A program made the translations under genes and the position numbers. Positions 24,861 through 36,525 of a DNA stretch of 64,000 nt are shown piece by piece. The DNA comes from Lingula anatina (taxonomy: Eukaryota > Brachiopoda > Lingulata > Lingulida > Lingulidae). The stretch is from positions 171,330 through 235,329 of the forward strand of contig NW_019773725.1 of the NCBI RefSeq assembly GCF_001039355.2, read 5' to 3'. The first letter of the stretch is position 1. The number at the start of each line of letters is the position of its first letter. Under the pieces are notes generated by a model. It did not search any database and was not told the DNA's origin. It saw only the letters and a list, made by a program, of their open reading frames with translations.

Positions 24861-25318
24861 TCCTGATGTGTTTTTCTTTTTCTAATAAAAATCAGCAGTA
24901 TATTCCAGCCTCCTCAGGTGAATTTTCAAACTTGAGCGGTTGAGAAAATTGCCCTAACCTTGGATCAGGTGCTAACTGATATTACACACCAGACAATATT
25001 TATTGCTGAACGACCGTGCGGGCTCCGTTGTCAGCTTTGTTCACTTTATGCTAAGTACATATGTTACCTAACTCGAGTAAGACTGCTCAGGTTAAAGCAT
25101 GAGGGAAAATGGCAACACACACACACACACACACACTAAGGCCTCGGGTATTGTACCCTCAAAATAAATGAAAAAAATAAATGAAATAAAATAGAATCAT
25201 TGTTCCATTTACAGTCTCTTTTGTAAACTTCTTTCTTCAGAAACCAAACTGTTATATGCATCAGCTTTATTATTATTATTATTTTGCTTTTTGAAATGGG
25301 GAACAAAATATTAATTTT

Positions 25319-25389
25319 TCCGACGCCGGGAATCGAACCCGGGCCACCTGGGTGAGAGCCAGATATCCTAGCCACTAGACCACGTCGGA
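25319..25389 (-). tRNA. tRNA-Glu (CTC)
   Basis: A 71-nt copy identical to the others. Minus-strand downstream sequence contains TATTTTG as a short terminator. It lies in the first unit of the 912-bp duplication. Confidence 0.95.
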
Positions 25390-25664
25390 GCATACAATAC
25401 ATTACTACCTGAATTTACCTGACGGTTAGTTACCTGAATTAACATAAAATAACATTTGCAGTGATAATCTTAGCGTGTCTTCCGGCTGGGTTTGGTATTA
25501 GCATTTTACAAGCAGCATAAACTTTTAAAGCAACTGGCTCGTTTCCCTTCATTTTACAGTTCATTTTGGCTTGCAAAACACACCGTACACTACAATGTTT
25601 TAACATTACATAACATACATTGGGCACGTATCAAACCAACGCTCCATCCAGATCGTACTGAAGT

Positions 25665-25683
25665 GCCACTAGACCACGTCGGA
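25665..25683 (-). pseudogene. tRNA-Glu 5' fragment
   Basis: Nineteen bases, GCCACTAGACCACGTCGGA on the plus strand, match nucleotides 1-19 of the tRNA-Glu gene exactly. The remainder of the tRNA is missing. It looks like a truncated copy left at a breakpoint between the two 912-bp units. Confidence 0.7.
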
Positions 25684-26230
25684 TTTCTTCACTTCCTCCT
25701 CTTGGACAATGAGCTACTCAAATAGTATAAAATACCACCTGGAATGCTTCTGTCGTGTCTTCCGATAGGCTTCGGTGTTAGCGTTTGCAAAAAGAGGCAT
25801 CGGCTCTGATTATTTGGTTTTTCTTTTCCATTAAAAAATCAGCGTTATATATGAGCTTCCTAAAATGAATTTGGTGAGATGAGCGTTTTAGAAAATTGTC
25901 CTAACCTTGGACCAGGTCCTAAATGATTGCACACCAAACAATGTTTTTAGGCTATGCGGGCACCTTTGTTAGCAATTTTTTTAGTTTATTTTTTTCAGCA
26001 ATTTGATAAGTGTACTTCTCTTGCAATTCATGTTACCTACCTCAGATTAGAGGCTGAGGTAAAAATGACAAACATACAAAGGCCTTGGGTATTAGCCCCA
26101 CAAAATAAATACATAGAATCATGCTTCCATTAATTCAGCAACAGTTAGTCTCTTTTACAAATTTCTTTCACTCTCAAAAGCGAATGCTTCAGCTTGATTT
26201 GTATTTTTGTTTAAAAGAGAAAAAATGACT

Positions 26231-26301
26231 TCCGACGCCGGGAATCGAACCCGGGCCACCTGGGTGAGAGCCAGATATCCTAGCCACTAGACCACGTCGG
26301 A
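26231..26301 (-). tRNA. tRNA-Glu (CTC)
   Basis: The sixth identical 71-nt copy, in the second unit of the 912-bp duplication. Plus-strand AAAAAA just below supplies the terminator. Confidence 0.96.
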
Positions 26302-26561
26302 GATTCAATAATTGGCCACTTGAATTTACATCATGATTAGTTACCTGAATTTACATAAAATAACACTTGCAGTGATAATCTTCGCGTGTCTTCCGGCTGG
26401 GTTTGGTATTAGCATTTTGCAAGCAGCATAAACTTTTAATGCAACTGGCTTAGGTCTCTTCATTTTACAGTTCATTTTGGCTTGCGGAACCGTAAAACAC
26501 AATGCTCCAACAGTGCATAACACACAATGGGCATGTATCAAACCAACGGTCCAGTACTTCA

Positions 26562-27851
26562 TACTAAAGTATGAAGCTAAGGGGAGATTGTTTTTTATAT
26601 GGACTCATTGCCCAATATTTTCAGATAGTTGCTGTTTATTATCAAAAGGTCGCTGCGGCCCGCTATTTACCTCAAGAAAATCAGGATCCTTACCTTTGAA
26701 AAACCTCATCTTGGTTCCAGTCTGTAGCCCACGACCCAAGTCGACGGCCGAACCTAACGCTGGCAAGGTCGATTATATTTCCCTGGATGAAGAAGTCGCA
26801 AAAGACCACAGCAAAGTGATTCTCGTTTCTATTGATATCTCTCAGATCTGTTGACCAAAATGTGCACTAATTCCTTCCTCCTATTAGGCCGTTTTACCCT
26901 AGATGTTTGTATTTAGTAGTTTTCAACAGTTTTAAGGATTGCTATCTTATTTACAAACATTAGCTAGCTTTGAGATGTTGCGAAAGCTCTCAAAAATTTC
27001 GTACCATCCAAGTCGCTCTCAATATATGATTCATGTCACCGAGTCATTTGAGTAAATGATGAAAACAGCAATACATAGTCGTTACATTATAATCTTTTTT
27101 ATTTACAGACATTGAACATGAACACCAGGCCACAGGCTGTTACACAAATATGATACTTTGCCAGTCCTTTTCATATGACTTTTTTTACAAAATCGATCCA
27201 TTTAAAGTGACAACTGAACAAAGAAGTGTGACAAAAGAGGGCGTCAGACAACTTACAGTGTATGAAATAAAGTTATATACTCCTATGGATCTCAACTAAC
27301 CTAGGCACGATGTGGCGAGGGGCGCTATTTATTTTCCAGATTTTTTAAAAATGTTATCAAATATGAGCAAACATATTCATTAACTTGGTAGTTGGATCAT
27401 ATACATGTACGGGAATTATAAAACACAAGATGAAATATTTTCATGCATTAGCTTATGGCCAACCTGGACGTAGGCCCGAATTCATCAGACAGCATGAAAA
27501 ATTTTCAGCTTGTTTTATAATTATCATATATGCTATTAAATATGTTTACATGTACTAAGAAAGATTTGGCAGTGGTAGCCACCTGATAGCAATACTATGA
27601 ATAAACGGTTGTTTATACTTTCCTATTGAGATCTATTGTGATGATGCAGACATGATTATTTTGCAAGTCAAGCTCAGGGTCCTGTGAACAGTCTCTGTCA
27701 TTGATATGCATGATGCGTTTGTCATTTTGATTTGCAGCATTGTTATTACATACTCACAATAAATCATTGGTCAACTTTTAGAAACTACGGCATTACAACC
27801 CCCCCCCCCAAAAAAAAAAAAAAAAATAAAATCACTTCACAAAGGGGATTC

Positions 27852-27887
<36 letters not shown>

Positions 27888-29230
27888 CTATCTGTCTGTT
27901 TTGAGGAAGTCAATTCTCAAGGTTCAATCATTAATTTATTGTCTAACAGAATTCTGTATAAAATGCATTTCATACATTTCTCCGTTTCTACTTTAGCTAG
28001 GCTGTAATTGCCAGTTAAAACTGTAAACTTCCATTGTGTCTATCTATCTATCCGTCTATCGAGATTTATTGAAGTATAAGCATATGCGTACGTGATTGCC
28101 CGTCCCTGAACTTGATGGAACAAAATCAGAGACCAAGGAGCCGCAAGACATACCAGACTACCTGTACATGTTAATCCGTCTTTTAAATGGATAAGTGAAC
28201 CGATAGAGCCATCAATGTCAAAAGACCTTATTTTCTGATGACCTTATGTTGTTAGTACAGGCATCAAGGGTAAGGGCTCCAAGGTAGGCTGGTAGATTAC
28301 CTCTGTGAGAGCCTTAAAAGGGCAGGGCAATGGAACTCCCGCGTGTTCACAAAGGTCTTTTTCATTTGGGTAAAGGTAACTGTCGTTATTTGAAAACACT
28401 AAATTCTTATACAAAATACTGTTGTTCAGAAAGTTAATCAGAATACAGAATCAACTGACACTGAAAGTATAAAGTTACGAACTGATAGTCTCTGATGGGA
28501 AATACAATATCTGTTTTCGAAAGCTACTCATATAATATTGCATCTTTCATAACTATCAACACGTTAAAGGTCGCGTCCTTGACTTTCCGACATGAAGTTT
28601 ACTATAATGAAGGATGTCAATCTGTTGATACTGAACATGAGCGCCTATTACTCCAAACCGCACTGCGGTCAAACTGCAGTCAATATCGTTTCTGCGTTGT
28701 AGTAGGGCCTATTTTGTTTCCCTATTCAACATACCTTCACAGTAATAACGATTCTAAAAATGTAACGGCTACGACAAGCTGTTTATATTTTCTAGTTATT
28801 AACTGAAGTCTCATAGCGCAATAAATACTAGAAAAGCATGCATTCCTAAGAGCAAGTAAGACACTTTAAACCTTGATTGCATGTGCCATTGTTAGCGTGG
28901 TTTTGCCAGACGCTGCGTTGGTCTATCTGAACCTAGTGTGAGCGCGACTGAAGCGTGCAGACGTTGTCTATTGTGCATTTGACAAACGCACGTAAAAATT
29001 ACGTGCTGGGTTTTTAGTGTCTGGTAAACATAACAGGCAAACATTCTACCTGCTGGGTTTTAGTATTTCATGGAAATTTAATGCTTTGCATTATCGCCAT
29101 CCTCTTGAACGTTCAGACCAGGTCCAACTTAAACCCGTAAGAGTCCAGCTGAAGTCACCATAAGGCATGCTGCTTAGGACAGGCGCAGTTGGGGTGCCTA
29201 TGGGAATCCCGTTGTGCAAAACGTGCCTTA
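26562..29230. other. Intergenic region without a supported gene
   Basis: Contains a C/A run followed by a (TC)n run at about 27799-27885 and otherwise unremarkable AT-rich sequence. The ORFs at 26477-26854 and 28495-28806 have no recognisable motif or supporting splice structure. Confidence 0.5.
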
Positions 29231-29453
29231 GGGACCATTCCCACAGATATTTGGATCGATCTATCTCTCTGGGGAGTCGCACTGAAATTGTCAACTTGGC
29301 TGGCTGAAACGTCTGTCACGCACAGTAAAGCTGTAAGGGGGTAATTATCTTTACCCCCTAGCTGATTGGTAGGCGTGAAAGACATTTAAGCCGGTTAGTT
29401 GATAACAATTTAGTGAGACTCCCCAGGGAGATAGATCGATGGGAACCCAGTCT
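29231..29453. mobile_element. Foldback MITE, family 2, copy 1
   Basis: A 223-bp element flanked by TA. It has long imperfect inverted repeats: GATCGATCTATCTCTCTGGG at the left pairs with CCAGGGAGATAGATCGAT at the right. The inner arms carry TAAAGCTGTAAGGGGGTAAT and ACATTTAAGCCGG. Siblings are at 50865-51104 and 60374-60914, with partial copies at 51996-52120 and 52974-53009. Confidence 0.85.
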
Positions 29454-29944
29454 TAAACTCGAATCGGTAAACAAAATTGACTTTTTAGAGGAGGAAATAG
29501 GAATCAATCACGATAACTCGACTTCAGAGCCTTGCCTTGTAACCTTCTTCCTTGCCGCTCCCAACAGTGCAGGGCCAAATAATACAAGAACCAACCAAGC
29601 TTATGTTAAAACTAGGGTGGAAATGCAATTCCAGAGGTTATGGTTATCAGAGAAAAAGTACATCAAATTATTTACTGACCGATGCCTGACTTTTCAGCCT
29701 CATTACTCCCATGCTGGCAATTTGTGGTCTTTGCCAGGGAAAATTGGTTTTTAATAGAGGTGTTGGCACAGCATGATCATCAAGAGCCTAATTAACTATT
29801 TGAAGTCCCCTCTCTTAATTTGCCTAAGGTGCTACAAATACAGGTGACCAAAATTTTCTTAGTACAGTCGCGCCTCTTGGCAGTAGATTGACACGTTGAC
29901 GTTGACGTCTCTTCATAAGAAGTTACACTTTGAAAGCGGACACC

Positions 29945-32802
29945 ATGGAGACCTGGAAAATGCTGCTCTGTGCAGGGCTTATCGGTCTTGGTTCAGTCGA
30001 CTGCGTTTCAGAAGTAAGGTACGTAGTTTATTTCGTAGTCAAAAGCTGAGACCTATACTTCTTCAGATCGGCCTTTGCCGTACTTCGACTACTGTTCGCT
30101 GCCTAACAGATTTCAAGGCGTCCTGAAATTGAAGCCTTTGATTTTAGACGCTCCCGTTGATGACAGTTTAAAACTGTTTGCCATTCCAGTTTTACCATGG
30201 TTTAAACAATCAATAACTTTCAAATCCATCCATTTCACTTCCACAGATGGTATAATACAACCTCCATGACAGGTAGCACCCTAAACGCCGACTTTGAAGA
30301 GGGAAAATATGTACATGTAACTGTGAGCGACACAAACAGCGGGGAGGCAATCAGCTTCAGCGGTGGCGCCAATCCATCAGTGTGTGACCTTGACGACGAC
30401 GGCCTTGTGGATATCTTAGTTGGAGCCAAAGGGTACGTGTATCTAATGAAGAATTCTGGCAGTGCGGGTGCCGGTCATTTCGAAAGTCCCGCGAAAATGA
30501 CATATTCTGCGGATAAACTGTTCATGAAAGTTGGCAAATTTCGCACCTATGCCGTTTGTGCTGATATGAATGGCGACGGAAAGCTGGACATTGTTGTCGC
30601 TGGGAATATCTATTTCAACCACAACAAGGTGATCTACTATCCAAACATTGGTTCAGCAAGAAATCAACCAGCCTTCGCACAACCCGTGGTACTTCTCCCG
30701 AACATGCCGAAGGAGATAGACGTGCGAATTGACGTAGCTGACTGGAACGCCGACGGCCTATTAGACATTGTTGTCGGCCGGAACGAAGGCCGCTTTGCAT
30801 TTTACGCCAACACAGGGTCTCCAACATCCCCGATCTTTCTGGAAGAGCGGGTGGACATCCAGCCTGATAGCACTGCGGAGCCTGCGCCCCATCCTCGTGT
30901 TGTAGACTGGGATGAAGACGGCAATCCAGACATTCTATATGGGTCTTATTATTCGGGACCAGGGCTGCAGTACGTGTCAATTGACAATTCTGGCGAAACT
31001 TACGAGGAAAGTATCCACTATGTAATAGACGGTGAAAAATTCCTCCTGGCGGACAAAGTTGGTAAAAAACTGTCGACGGATGTGGCAGACTTCAATCTCG
31101 ACGGGATTGCCGATTTGTTGGTGTCTGGATCTCGAGGTAAAATGGTCATTTTCTGGGGAGCACCGCTCTTGAACAAAGTGAATGAACTGATTGGAATTAT
31201 AGATCGAATCTTGCAACGCTATCCTGAAGATCTTGGTATAGTTATGGCAGAAGACTCAGGTGTTAGCCTCGGCCTTCAGCGAGCACAAGACAGGTTATTG
31301 GAAATCGCAAACGTGCCATCGTCCGGGTATTTCAAAGACGATTTCTTCAACAAGATGGCAAGTCTGGTAGAAAAACACCCACATTACCTTAAACGGTATG
31401 TATATGCACATACAGTTTACTTTTATAAATTTAATTTTGAGCATGTCAGTTGATCATCTATATTATCTCAATCTTAACAGATTAAATAGAATTTTAAGAT
31501 TAATAGGTGCCAGTAACTTAATCGATGGAATGTAGTTATATTATCAAAGCTAACTATACTATAACAAACTCCGGTAACAGTTTGGGCTGGGCTACCAAAA
31601 CTCGTATAACAACGTACATGACTTTTAAGTGATAATTTTACTTTCACAGAAGAGTGTTCCAGTCACCATATCTAGTCTACTTCAGTGGTTACATGTGGAC
31701 CATTTTGCTAGAGTGCAGGGCAGACACGGTGGAACACAGAACAGAGTTGGCCAAGGTGACAAACCACACAGGTCCACTATACGACACATTAGTGGGCTCC
31801 GGGATACTGGTGATCGACAACGACGCCTCCACCGAAGAAGCCAACCGCATGCTTAGAGATTACACAGCATCTCTCCGAGTAGAATACTTTTGGGTGGAAC
31901 GCATAAGCATACAGGGCTGTATTGGAGTGATCGACTCAAAGCAGTACCATTGGGGCTGGCTAAAAAAATCGAGTGTTAATATATTCTGCAAAGCCGAAAA
32001 CTCCGGTATCAATAAAGCCAGTCTACCAGGCTGCAGGGTGTGTCAAACGCATGGAAACATACTCGGGAATATGCACATCTCTGTCATAGCGCATGAATTG
32101 GCGCACAACTCCATTACCAATCTTGGCAGTGTATCTTCCACCGAGGCCCTTAGAGCACGAAAACTCATCTTGATGCACAGGGTGCTAAAGGACTGCCCAG
32201 ACATCATGTGGAAAGAAAACCGGGAAGTAGACAAAGGCGCTACCATAGATCACTTCGAGGCTCAAGGTTGGTTAAACGCTGACACGGATAACTTTGGAGT
32301 CGTTATAAAGAGGTACTTTGATGGAAAATGGGTTCCAGAAGCAGCAAACTATAAGTATGATATTATAACAAATGTAAACCCTGGCGTCGTAATCGTTAAT
32401 AGCCCAAATGAGTACTTCGCCTCCATCGCGCAGTGCTGGGCCCAAGATTCCAAAATGCTTCTCGATATTGCAGTTGAACGATTCTTGGACGGGTACAAGG
32501 AAAGCATCAACCAGATTCTCCTGCTGGCTGAATACTACTCAGTAGGGGGCGACACCACACGTTTCTGGATGCACAACAAAAAAGGCGACGTCTACTCTTT
32601 TGACGTAGACCTCGAACGGGATGTCAAAGGCAATATTATTTCGATGTCAGTCCCGAAGGCAACGGAACGGGATCCATTGGACAAGGGTGGTGCATATCTT
32701 GTCCATCTTGATTCTCCGCATGTGTATGAGTTTTCAGTAGATGACGACGGCTTTGTCGTCAAAATTATAAATTTCCCTTCTTACATTGCTGCTGCAAATT
32801 AA
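29945..32802 (+). CDS. Secreted FG-GAP/VCBS-repeat protein with HExxH metallopeptidase-like domain
   Basis: Three exons, 29945-30018, 30247-31395 and 31650-32802, join in phase (GT-AG) to 791 residues. The start CACCATGG is a good Kozak site. Residues 1-21 (METWKMLLCAGLIGLGSVDC) form a signal peptide. Residues 72-314 hold five calcium-loop motifs of FG-GAP/VCBS type: DLDDDGLVD (72), DMNGDGKLD (131), DWNADGLLD (190), DWDEDGNPD (245) and DFNLDGIAD (306). These repeats normally build a beta-propeller. The C-terminal half has HELAH at 556-560 and NEYFASIAQCW around Glu662, a layout like gluzincin zinc peptidases in which a downstream Glu is the third ligand. The pairing suggests an extracellular calcium-bound recognition module attached to a protease. 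Substrate and named family are unknown to me. The HExxH reading is from motif only. Confidence 0.85.
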
Positions 32803-33427
32803 TTAGGCCTAATGTCATCTCAACACGAGGGTATGGTGAGTGTGTTTATGTGTACCGAGGCTCGCTTTGCCGTAAGAAATCAACATACATGTACCGGTAG
32901 TGGTGTGGATGAGAAACGACCATCATTAGTGAAAACTCTATTAAGATCTTCAATGAAAACGTACGCAAAATACATTATAAGTTTTATAATTTTTATCTAT
33001 TAATATATTTTTTAGTAATCAATGTATACATGTACTTGGTGAGCATGTTTTGTTAATTACAGTACGCAGTGTTTTTATCTGATAGGCCAATTATTAACCA
33101 AGCCCTAAAGAGTCGCACTTTCAACTGTGTTGGGTATATATAAAGAAAATCTACAACAACAACAAACCGCATTTGATTCGTCATATCGAACGTCCTAAAG
33201 TGATTTCTCGTCCAAATACCTCTTCCCATCAGAATAAGTCAAAGCAAATAAATCATAACTTCCCATACTCAGTCAGAAGACACGATGACTTTTGAGCTTG
33301 TTGAACAACCTAGATTGCTTTTGGTTGTGCTTTTGCAGCGTGACGGCACAACTGTAGCAATGACGTAGCTTCCAATGCAAAGATACTATTGGACTTTTTA
33401 TAACTAAGATAAAATGGGTTAATCTTT
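32803..33427 (+). other. 3' flank of the metallopeptidase gene, repeated at 35846-36420
   Basis: From about 32830 the sequence matches 35846 onward at high identity. It presumably contains the 3' UTR. The small ORF at 32812-33003 recurs in the duplicate but has no known motif. Confidence 0.7.
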
Positions 33428-33710
33428 CCCGCACGAAAATGCGGTAGTATCGAAGTAGAAAAGAAGCATTAACGCAGTAGTGGTGTGGAGCATATTTGCA
33501 GTAGAAATGCAGCATAGCCTACTGCAATTCTACTCCAAAAAGTACATAGGTTTGTACAGAGAGGAGCATTAATGCAGTAGATTAGCAGCATGATAGAAGC
33601 ATGTTTCAAATATGCTAATTAGCTCCCTAATCGAAGCAGATTTGAAGCATGTTTGCATTATGATTGCAGTAGTCTACTGCGCTGGAGTATCTACTGCGTT
33701 TTCTTGCGGG
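33428..33710. mobile_element. MITE-like element with GCAGTAG repeats
   Basis: The ends CCCGCACGAAAATGCGGTAG and, inverted, CCCGCAAGAAAACGCAGTAG form imperfect terminal repeats. The interior is rich in GCAGTAG and GAAGCATG words. The duplicate flank (about 36420-36434) keeps the first 14 bases and then continues past the element, so one copy has lost most of it by deletion. Confidence 0.65.
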
Positions 33711-33839
33711 TTATCAAATACCTTAATCAAAGCCCCTAAATAGTGAACCTCACCAGACGCTTTCAGGTTTGACGCGAAATTAGTTTAAAAGTCGTTCGAA
33801 GGGTTAATTTGCATTTTTGGTGAAGTAAGCAGTGCTCAT

Positions 33840-33856
33840 GTCCTCACTACGGTGGG

Positions 33857-33896
<40 letters not shown>

Positions 33897-33947
33897 GGCC
33901 CCTGGCGCAAGGATGACACGCACATTCGTGAAGCGTTCCATATTTTT
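33840..33947 (+). pseudogene. U6 snRNA-like sequence (chimeric retrocopy)
   Basis: Matches U6 across the molecule: ACATATACTAAAATTGGAAC, GATACAGAGAAGATTAGCAT, AAGGATGACACGCA and GTGAAGCGTTCCATATTTTT. Changes include an altered 5' stem-loop (CCTCACTACGGTGGGACAT), an extra G in CCCTGGCGCAAGG and GCACATTCG for GCAAATTCG. The 3' T run leads directly into LINE coding sequence. No upstream snRNA promoter is evident, and the matching flank at 36500-36530 lacks it. Confidence 0.9.
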
Positions 33948-35843
33948 AAAAAATGATTATGTAAGCAAACGGCGTGATTTTGACCATGCTAAACAACGAG
34001 CTAAACGCCAGTTTTGGCGTAAATCGCAAGAAGAACTCTTACAAAAACAAACCAGTGATCCACGGAACTTCTGGAGAGATATTGGTCGCATCGGAATTCA
34101 GAAGGATAGAAAAAGTACCATTCCCATGGAAGTAGTGAGAGATGATGGATCTGTCTCCACGGATATCACTGAGGTTTTATTGAAATGGCAAAATGACTAT
34201 GCAGGTCTATTCAGTGTGTCAGATAAAAATTGTGATAGTTTTGATAAATCTTTCTTAGCCCAGGTTAATGAGAAACTTTATAGTTATAGACAGGGTGAAC
34301 TTGATACACCAGATTTGAGTGCCAGTCTTAACACTGATATTACGTTTAAAGAAGTTGAGCTTGCAGTTAATGGTGCTAAGTGTGGTAAAAGCCCCGGGCT
34401 TGATGACCTGCCTTCGAAGGTCTTAAAAAACAATACAACTATTATATTTTTGTACAATCTGTTTAAGTACTGTTTTGCTAATTCTGTGGTCCCTAGTGAT
34501 TGGCTTAGGTCTGTCATTAATCCCATACCGAAAGGTAGTGGTGTTAATTCATGCAACCCACTAGAATATAGAGGAATAACATTATCATCTAGCATATATA
34601 AGATATACACATCTATTCTGAATAGGAGATTATCGAAGTGGGCAGAAGATAATGAAATAATAGTTGACGAGCAAAATGGTTTTAGACAAGACCGTGGGTG
34701 TTTAGATCACATGTATGTAATGTCCAGTATAATAGAAAATAGTTTAAAGCAAAAGCAGAGCATATATGCCTGTTACATCGATGCAAGAAAAGCATTCGAC
34801 AGAATTAATAGGTCTCTTTTATGGTATAAATTATTTAAACTAGGAATATGCGGAAATTTTATGAATTCCCTCCAGGCTTTATATGATAACCCAACGTGCT
34901 GTGTTAGGGTAAATAACTATACAACAGGTTTCTTTGATATTGAAACTGGAGTAAAACAAGGGTGCCTGTTGTCACCTTTACTTTTTGACATTTACATTAA
35001 TGATATGGTACATGATCTGAAAGCTCTGGGTAAAGGCATTAATGTGAACGATGAGCTGATTTGCTCGCTTCTTTATGCAGATGACGTTGTGCTTTTGGCC
35101 AAGAATGAGGAAGATTTACAGTCAATGCTTAATGTGGTGCACAAGTGGTGTTATAAATGGCAGTTGACTCTGAATGTGGACAAGACCCAGATAGTTCATT
35201 TTAGGTCACCTAAAATACCTAGAACAAATTATGTTTTTAAATGTGGCAATTTTATAGTAAACATTGTTGAGAAATATAAATACTTGGGTATGTGGTATTT
35301 TGAACACTTTGATGTGAATAAGACTGTATCATGTATAACTAAGTCTGCAAGCAGAGCTTTAGGTCTTCTGATTGCAAAATGCAAGGCTTGTGGGGGCATG
35401 CCCTATGCATGCTTTACGATTATACGATGCACTTGTAGCTCCTGTGTTAGAATATGGTTCTGCTATATGGGGACTCCAGGAATTTAGTCAGATTAATGCT
35501 GTTTTCAATAGAGCTTGTAGGTATTTTTTGGGCGTGGGTAGGTACGCGCCAGCCGCTGCCACCCGTGCTGAAATGGGATGGATTTTGCCTTTTGAAAAGC
35601 AGTTAATTAAAGTGACAAATTTCTGGTGTAGATTAGCTAATATGGTTTGTAATAGGTTGACTAAAAAGGTGTTTTTATGGAGTTTACGTGTATCAAACAA
35701 TGGAAAGAAAAATTGGATAACTAGGGTTAAAGGTAAATTTAGTGATCTAGGAGTAAGCCACCTATACGTAACTGATAATGATATATCGAAGGCTAGTACA
35801 CTTAATTGTGTTAGGGAGAGTGTAGCTTTTGAATGTCACTCTG
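33948..35843 (+). mobile_element. 5'-truncated non-LTR retrotransposon (LINE) reverse transcriptase
   Basis: The reading frame carries the RT blocks in order: INPIPKGSG, EYRGITLSSSIYKIYTSIL, DEQNGFRQDRG, CYIDARKAFDRI (motif A), GVKQGCLLSPLLFDIYINDM (motif B), LLYADDVVLLA (motif C), LTLNVDKTQIVHF and YKYLGMWY. The frame breaks near 35390, by a G run, into +1-frame sequence (MHALRLYDALVAPVLEYGSA) that continues the C-terminal part to the seam at 35844. The endonuclease half is absent, so the element is 5' truncated and dead. It looks like a Jockey/CR1/I-type LINE, and the clade is not assigned. The open frame runs backwards into the U6 sequence by chance. Confidence 0.92.
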
Positions 35844-35844
35844 N
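35844..35844. other. Single N: assembly seam
   Basis: The LINE stops and a copy of the 32830 flank begins at this base, which points to a contig join rather than a natural junction. Confidence 0.75.
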
Positions 35845-36525
35845 GTGTATGGTGAATGTGTTTATGTGTACCGAGGCTGACTTTGCCGTAAGAAATCAAC
35901 ATACATGTACCGGTAATGGTGTGGATGAGAAACGACCATCATTAATGAAAACTCTGTTAAGATCTTCAATGAAAACGTACGCAAAATACATTATAAGTTT
36001 TATAATTTTTATCTATTAATATATTTTTAGTAATCAATGTATACATGTACTTGGTGAGCATGTTTTGTTAATTACAGTACGCAGTGTTTTTATCTGATAA
36101 TCAACCAAGCCCTAATGAGTCGCACTTTCAACTGTGTTGGGTATAAAGAAAATCTACAAGAACAACAAACCGCATTTGATTCGTCATAAAGTGATTTCTC
36201 GTCCAAATACCTCTTCCTATCAGAATAAGTCAAAGGAAATAAATCATAACTCCTCATACTCAGTCAGAAGACACGATGAATTTTGAGCTTGTTGAACAAC
36301 CTAGATTGCTTTTGGTTGTGCTTTTGCAGCGTGACGGCACAACTGTAGCAATGACGGAGCTTCTAATGCAAAGTTACTACTGGACTTTTTATAACTAAAA
36401 TAAAATGGGTTAATCTTTCCCGCACGAAAATGAACCTCGCCAGACGCTTTCAGGTTTGACGCGAAATTAGTTTAAAAGTCGTTCGAAGGGTTAATTTTCA
36501 TTTTTGGTGAAGTAAGCAGTGCTCA
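35845..36525. repeat. Copy of the 32830-33839 flank (without U6-LINE)
   Basis: High identity to 32830-33839, apart from a deletion covering the MITE-like element and a few small indels. It then runs on past GCAGTGCTCAT into AGTTAGAAAGAATGAGGG, where the other copy has the U6-LINE chimera. Confidence 0.88.

Larger units (their letters stand above)
24870..26560. repeat. Diverged ~912-bp tandem duplication carrying tRNA-Glu
   Basis: About 24870-25650 and 25800-26560 align with an offset of 912 bp. Shared phrases are GCGTGTCTTCCGGCTGGGTT, AGCAGCATAAACTTTTAA and CGTATCAAACCAACG or its variant. Each unit contains one complete tRNA-Glu. The flanks have diverged considerably while the tRNAs remain identical. 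Confidence 0.75.

Noticed and set aside
26477-26854. Plus-strand ORF of 125 codons
   Set aside because: It starts in the 912-bp duplication and the frame is not kept in the other unit.
29413-29754. ORF of 113 codons beginning in the MITE
   Set aside because: It begins in transposon arm sequence, with no recognisable domain or splice sites.
33895-35487. Single open frame of 530 codons starting inside the U6 sequence
   Set aside because: The first 17 or so codons are U6 read by chance. The real coding sequence is LINE RT, which has no start of its own here and is frameshifted near 35390.
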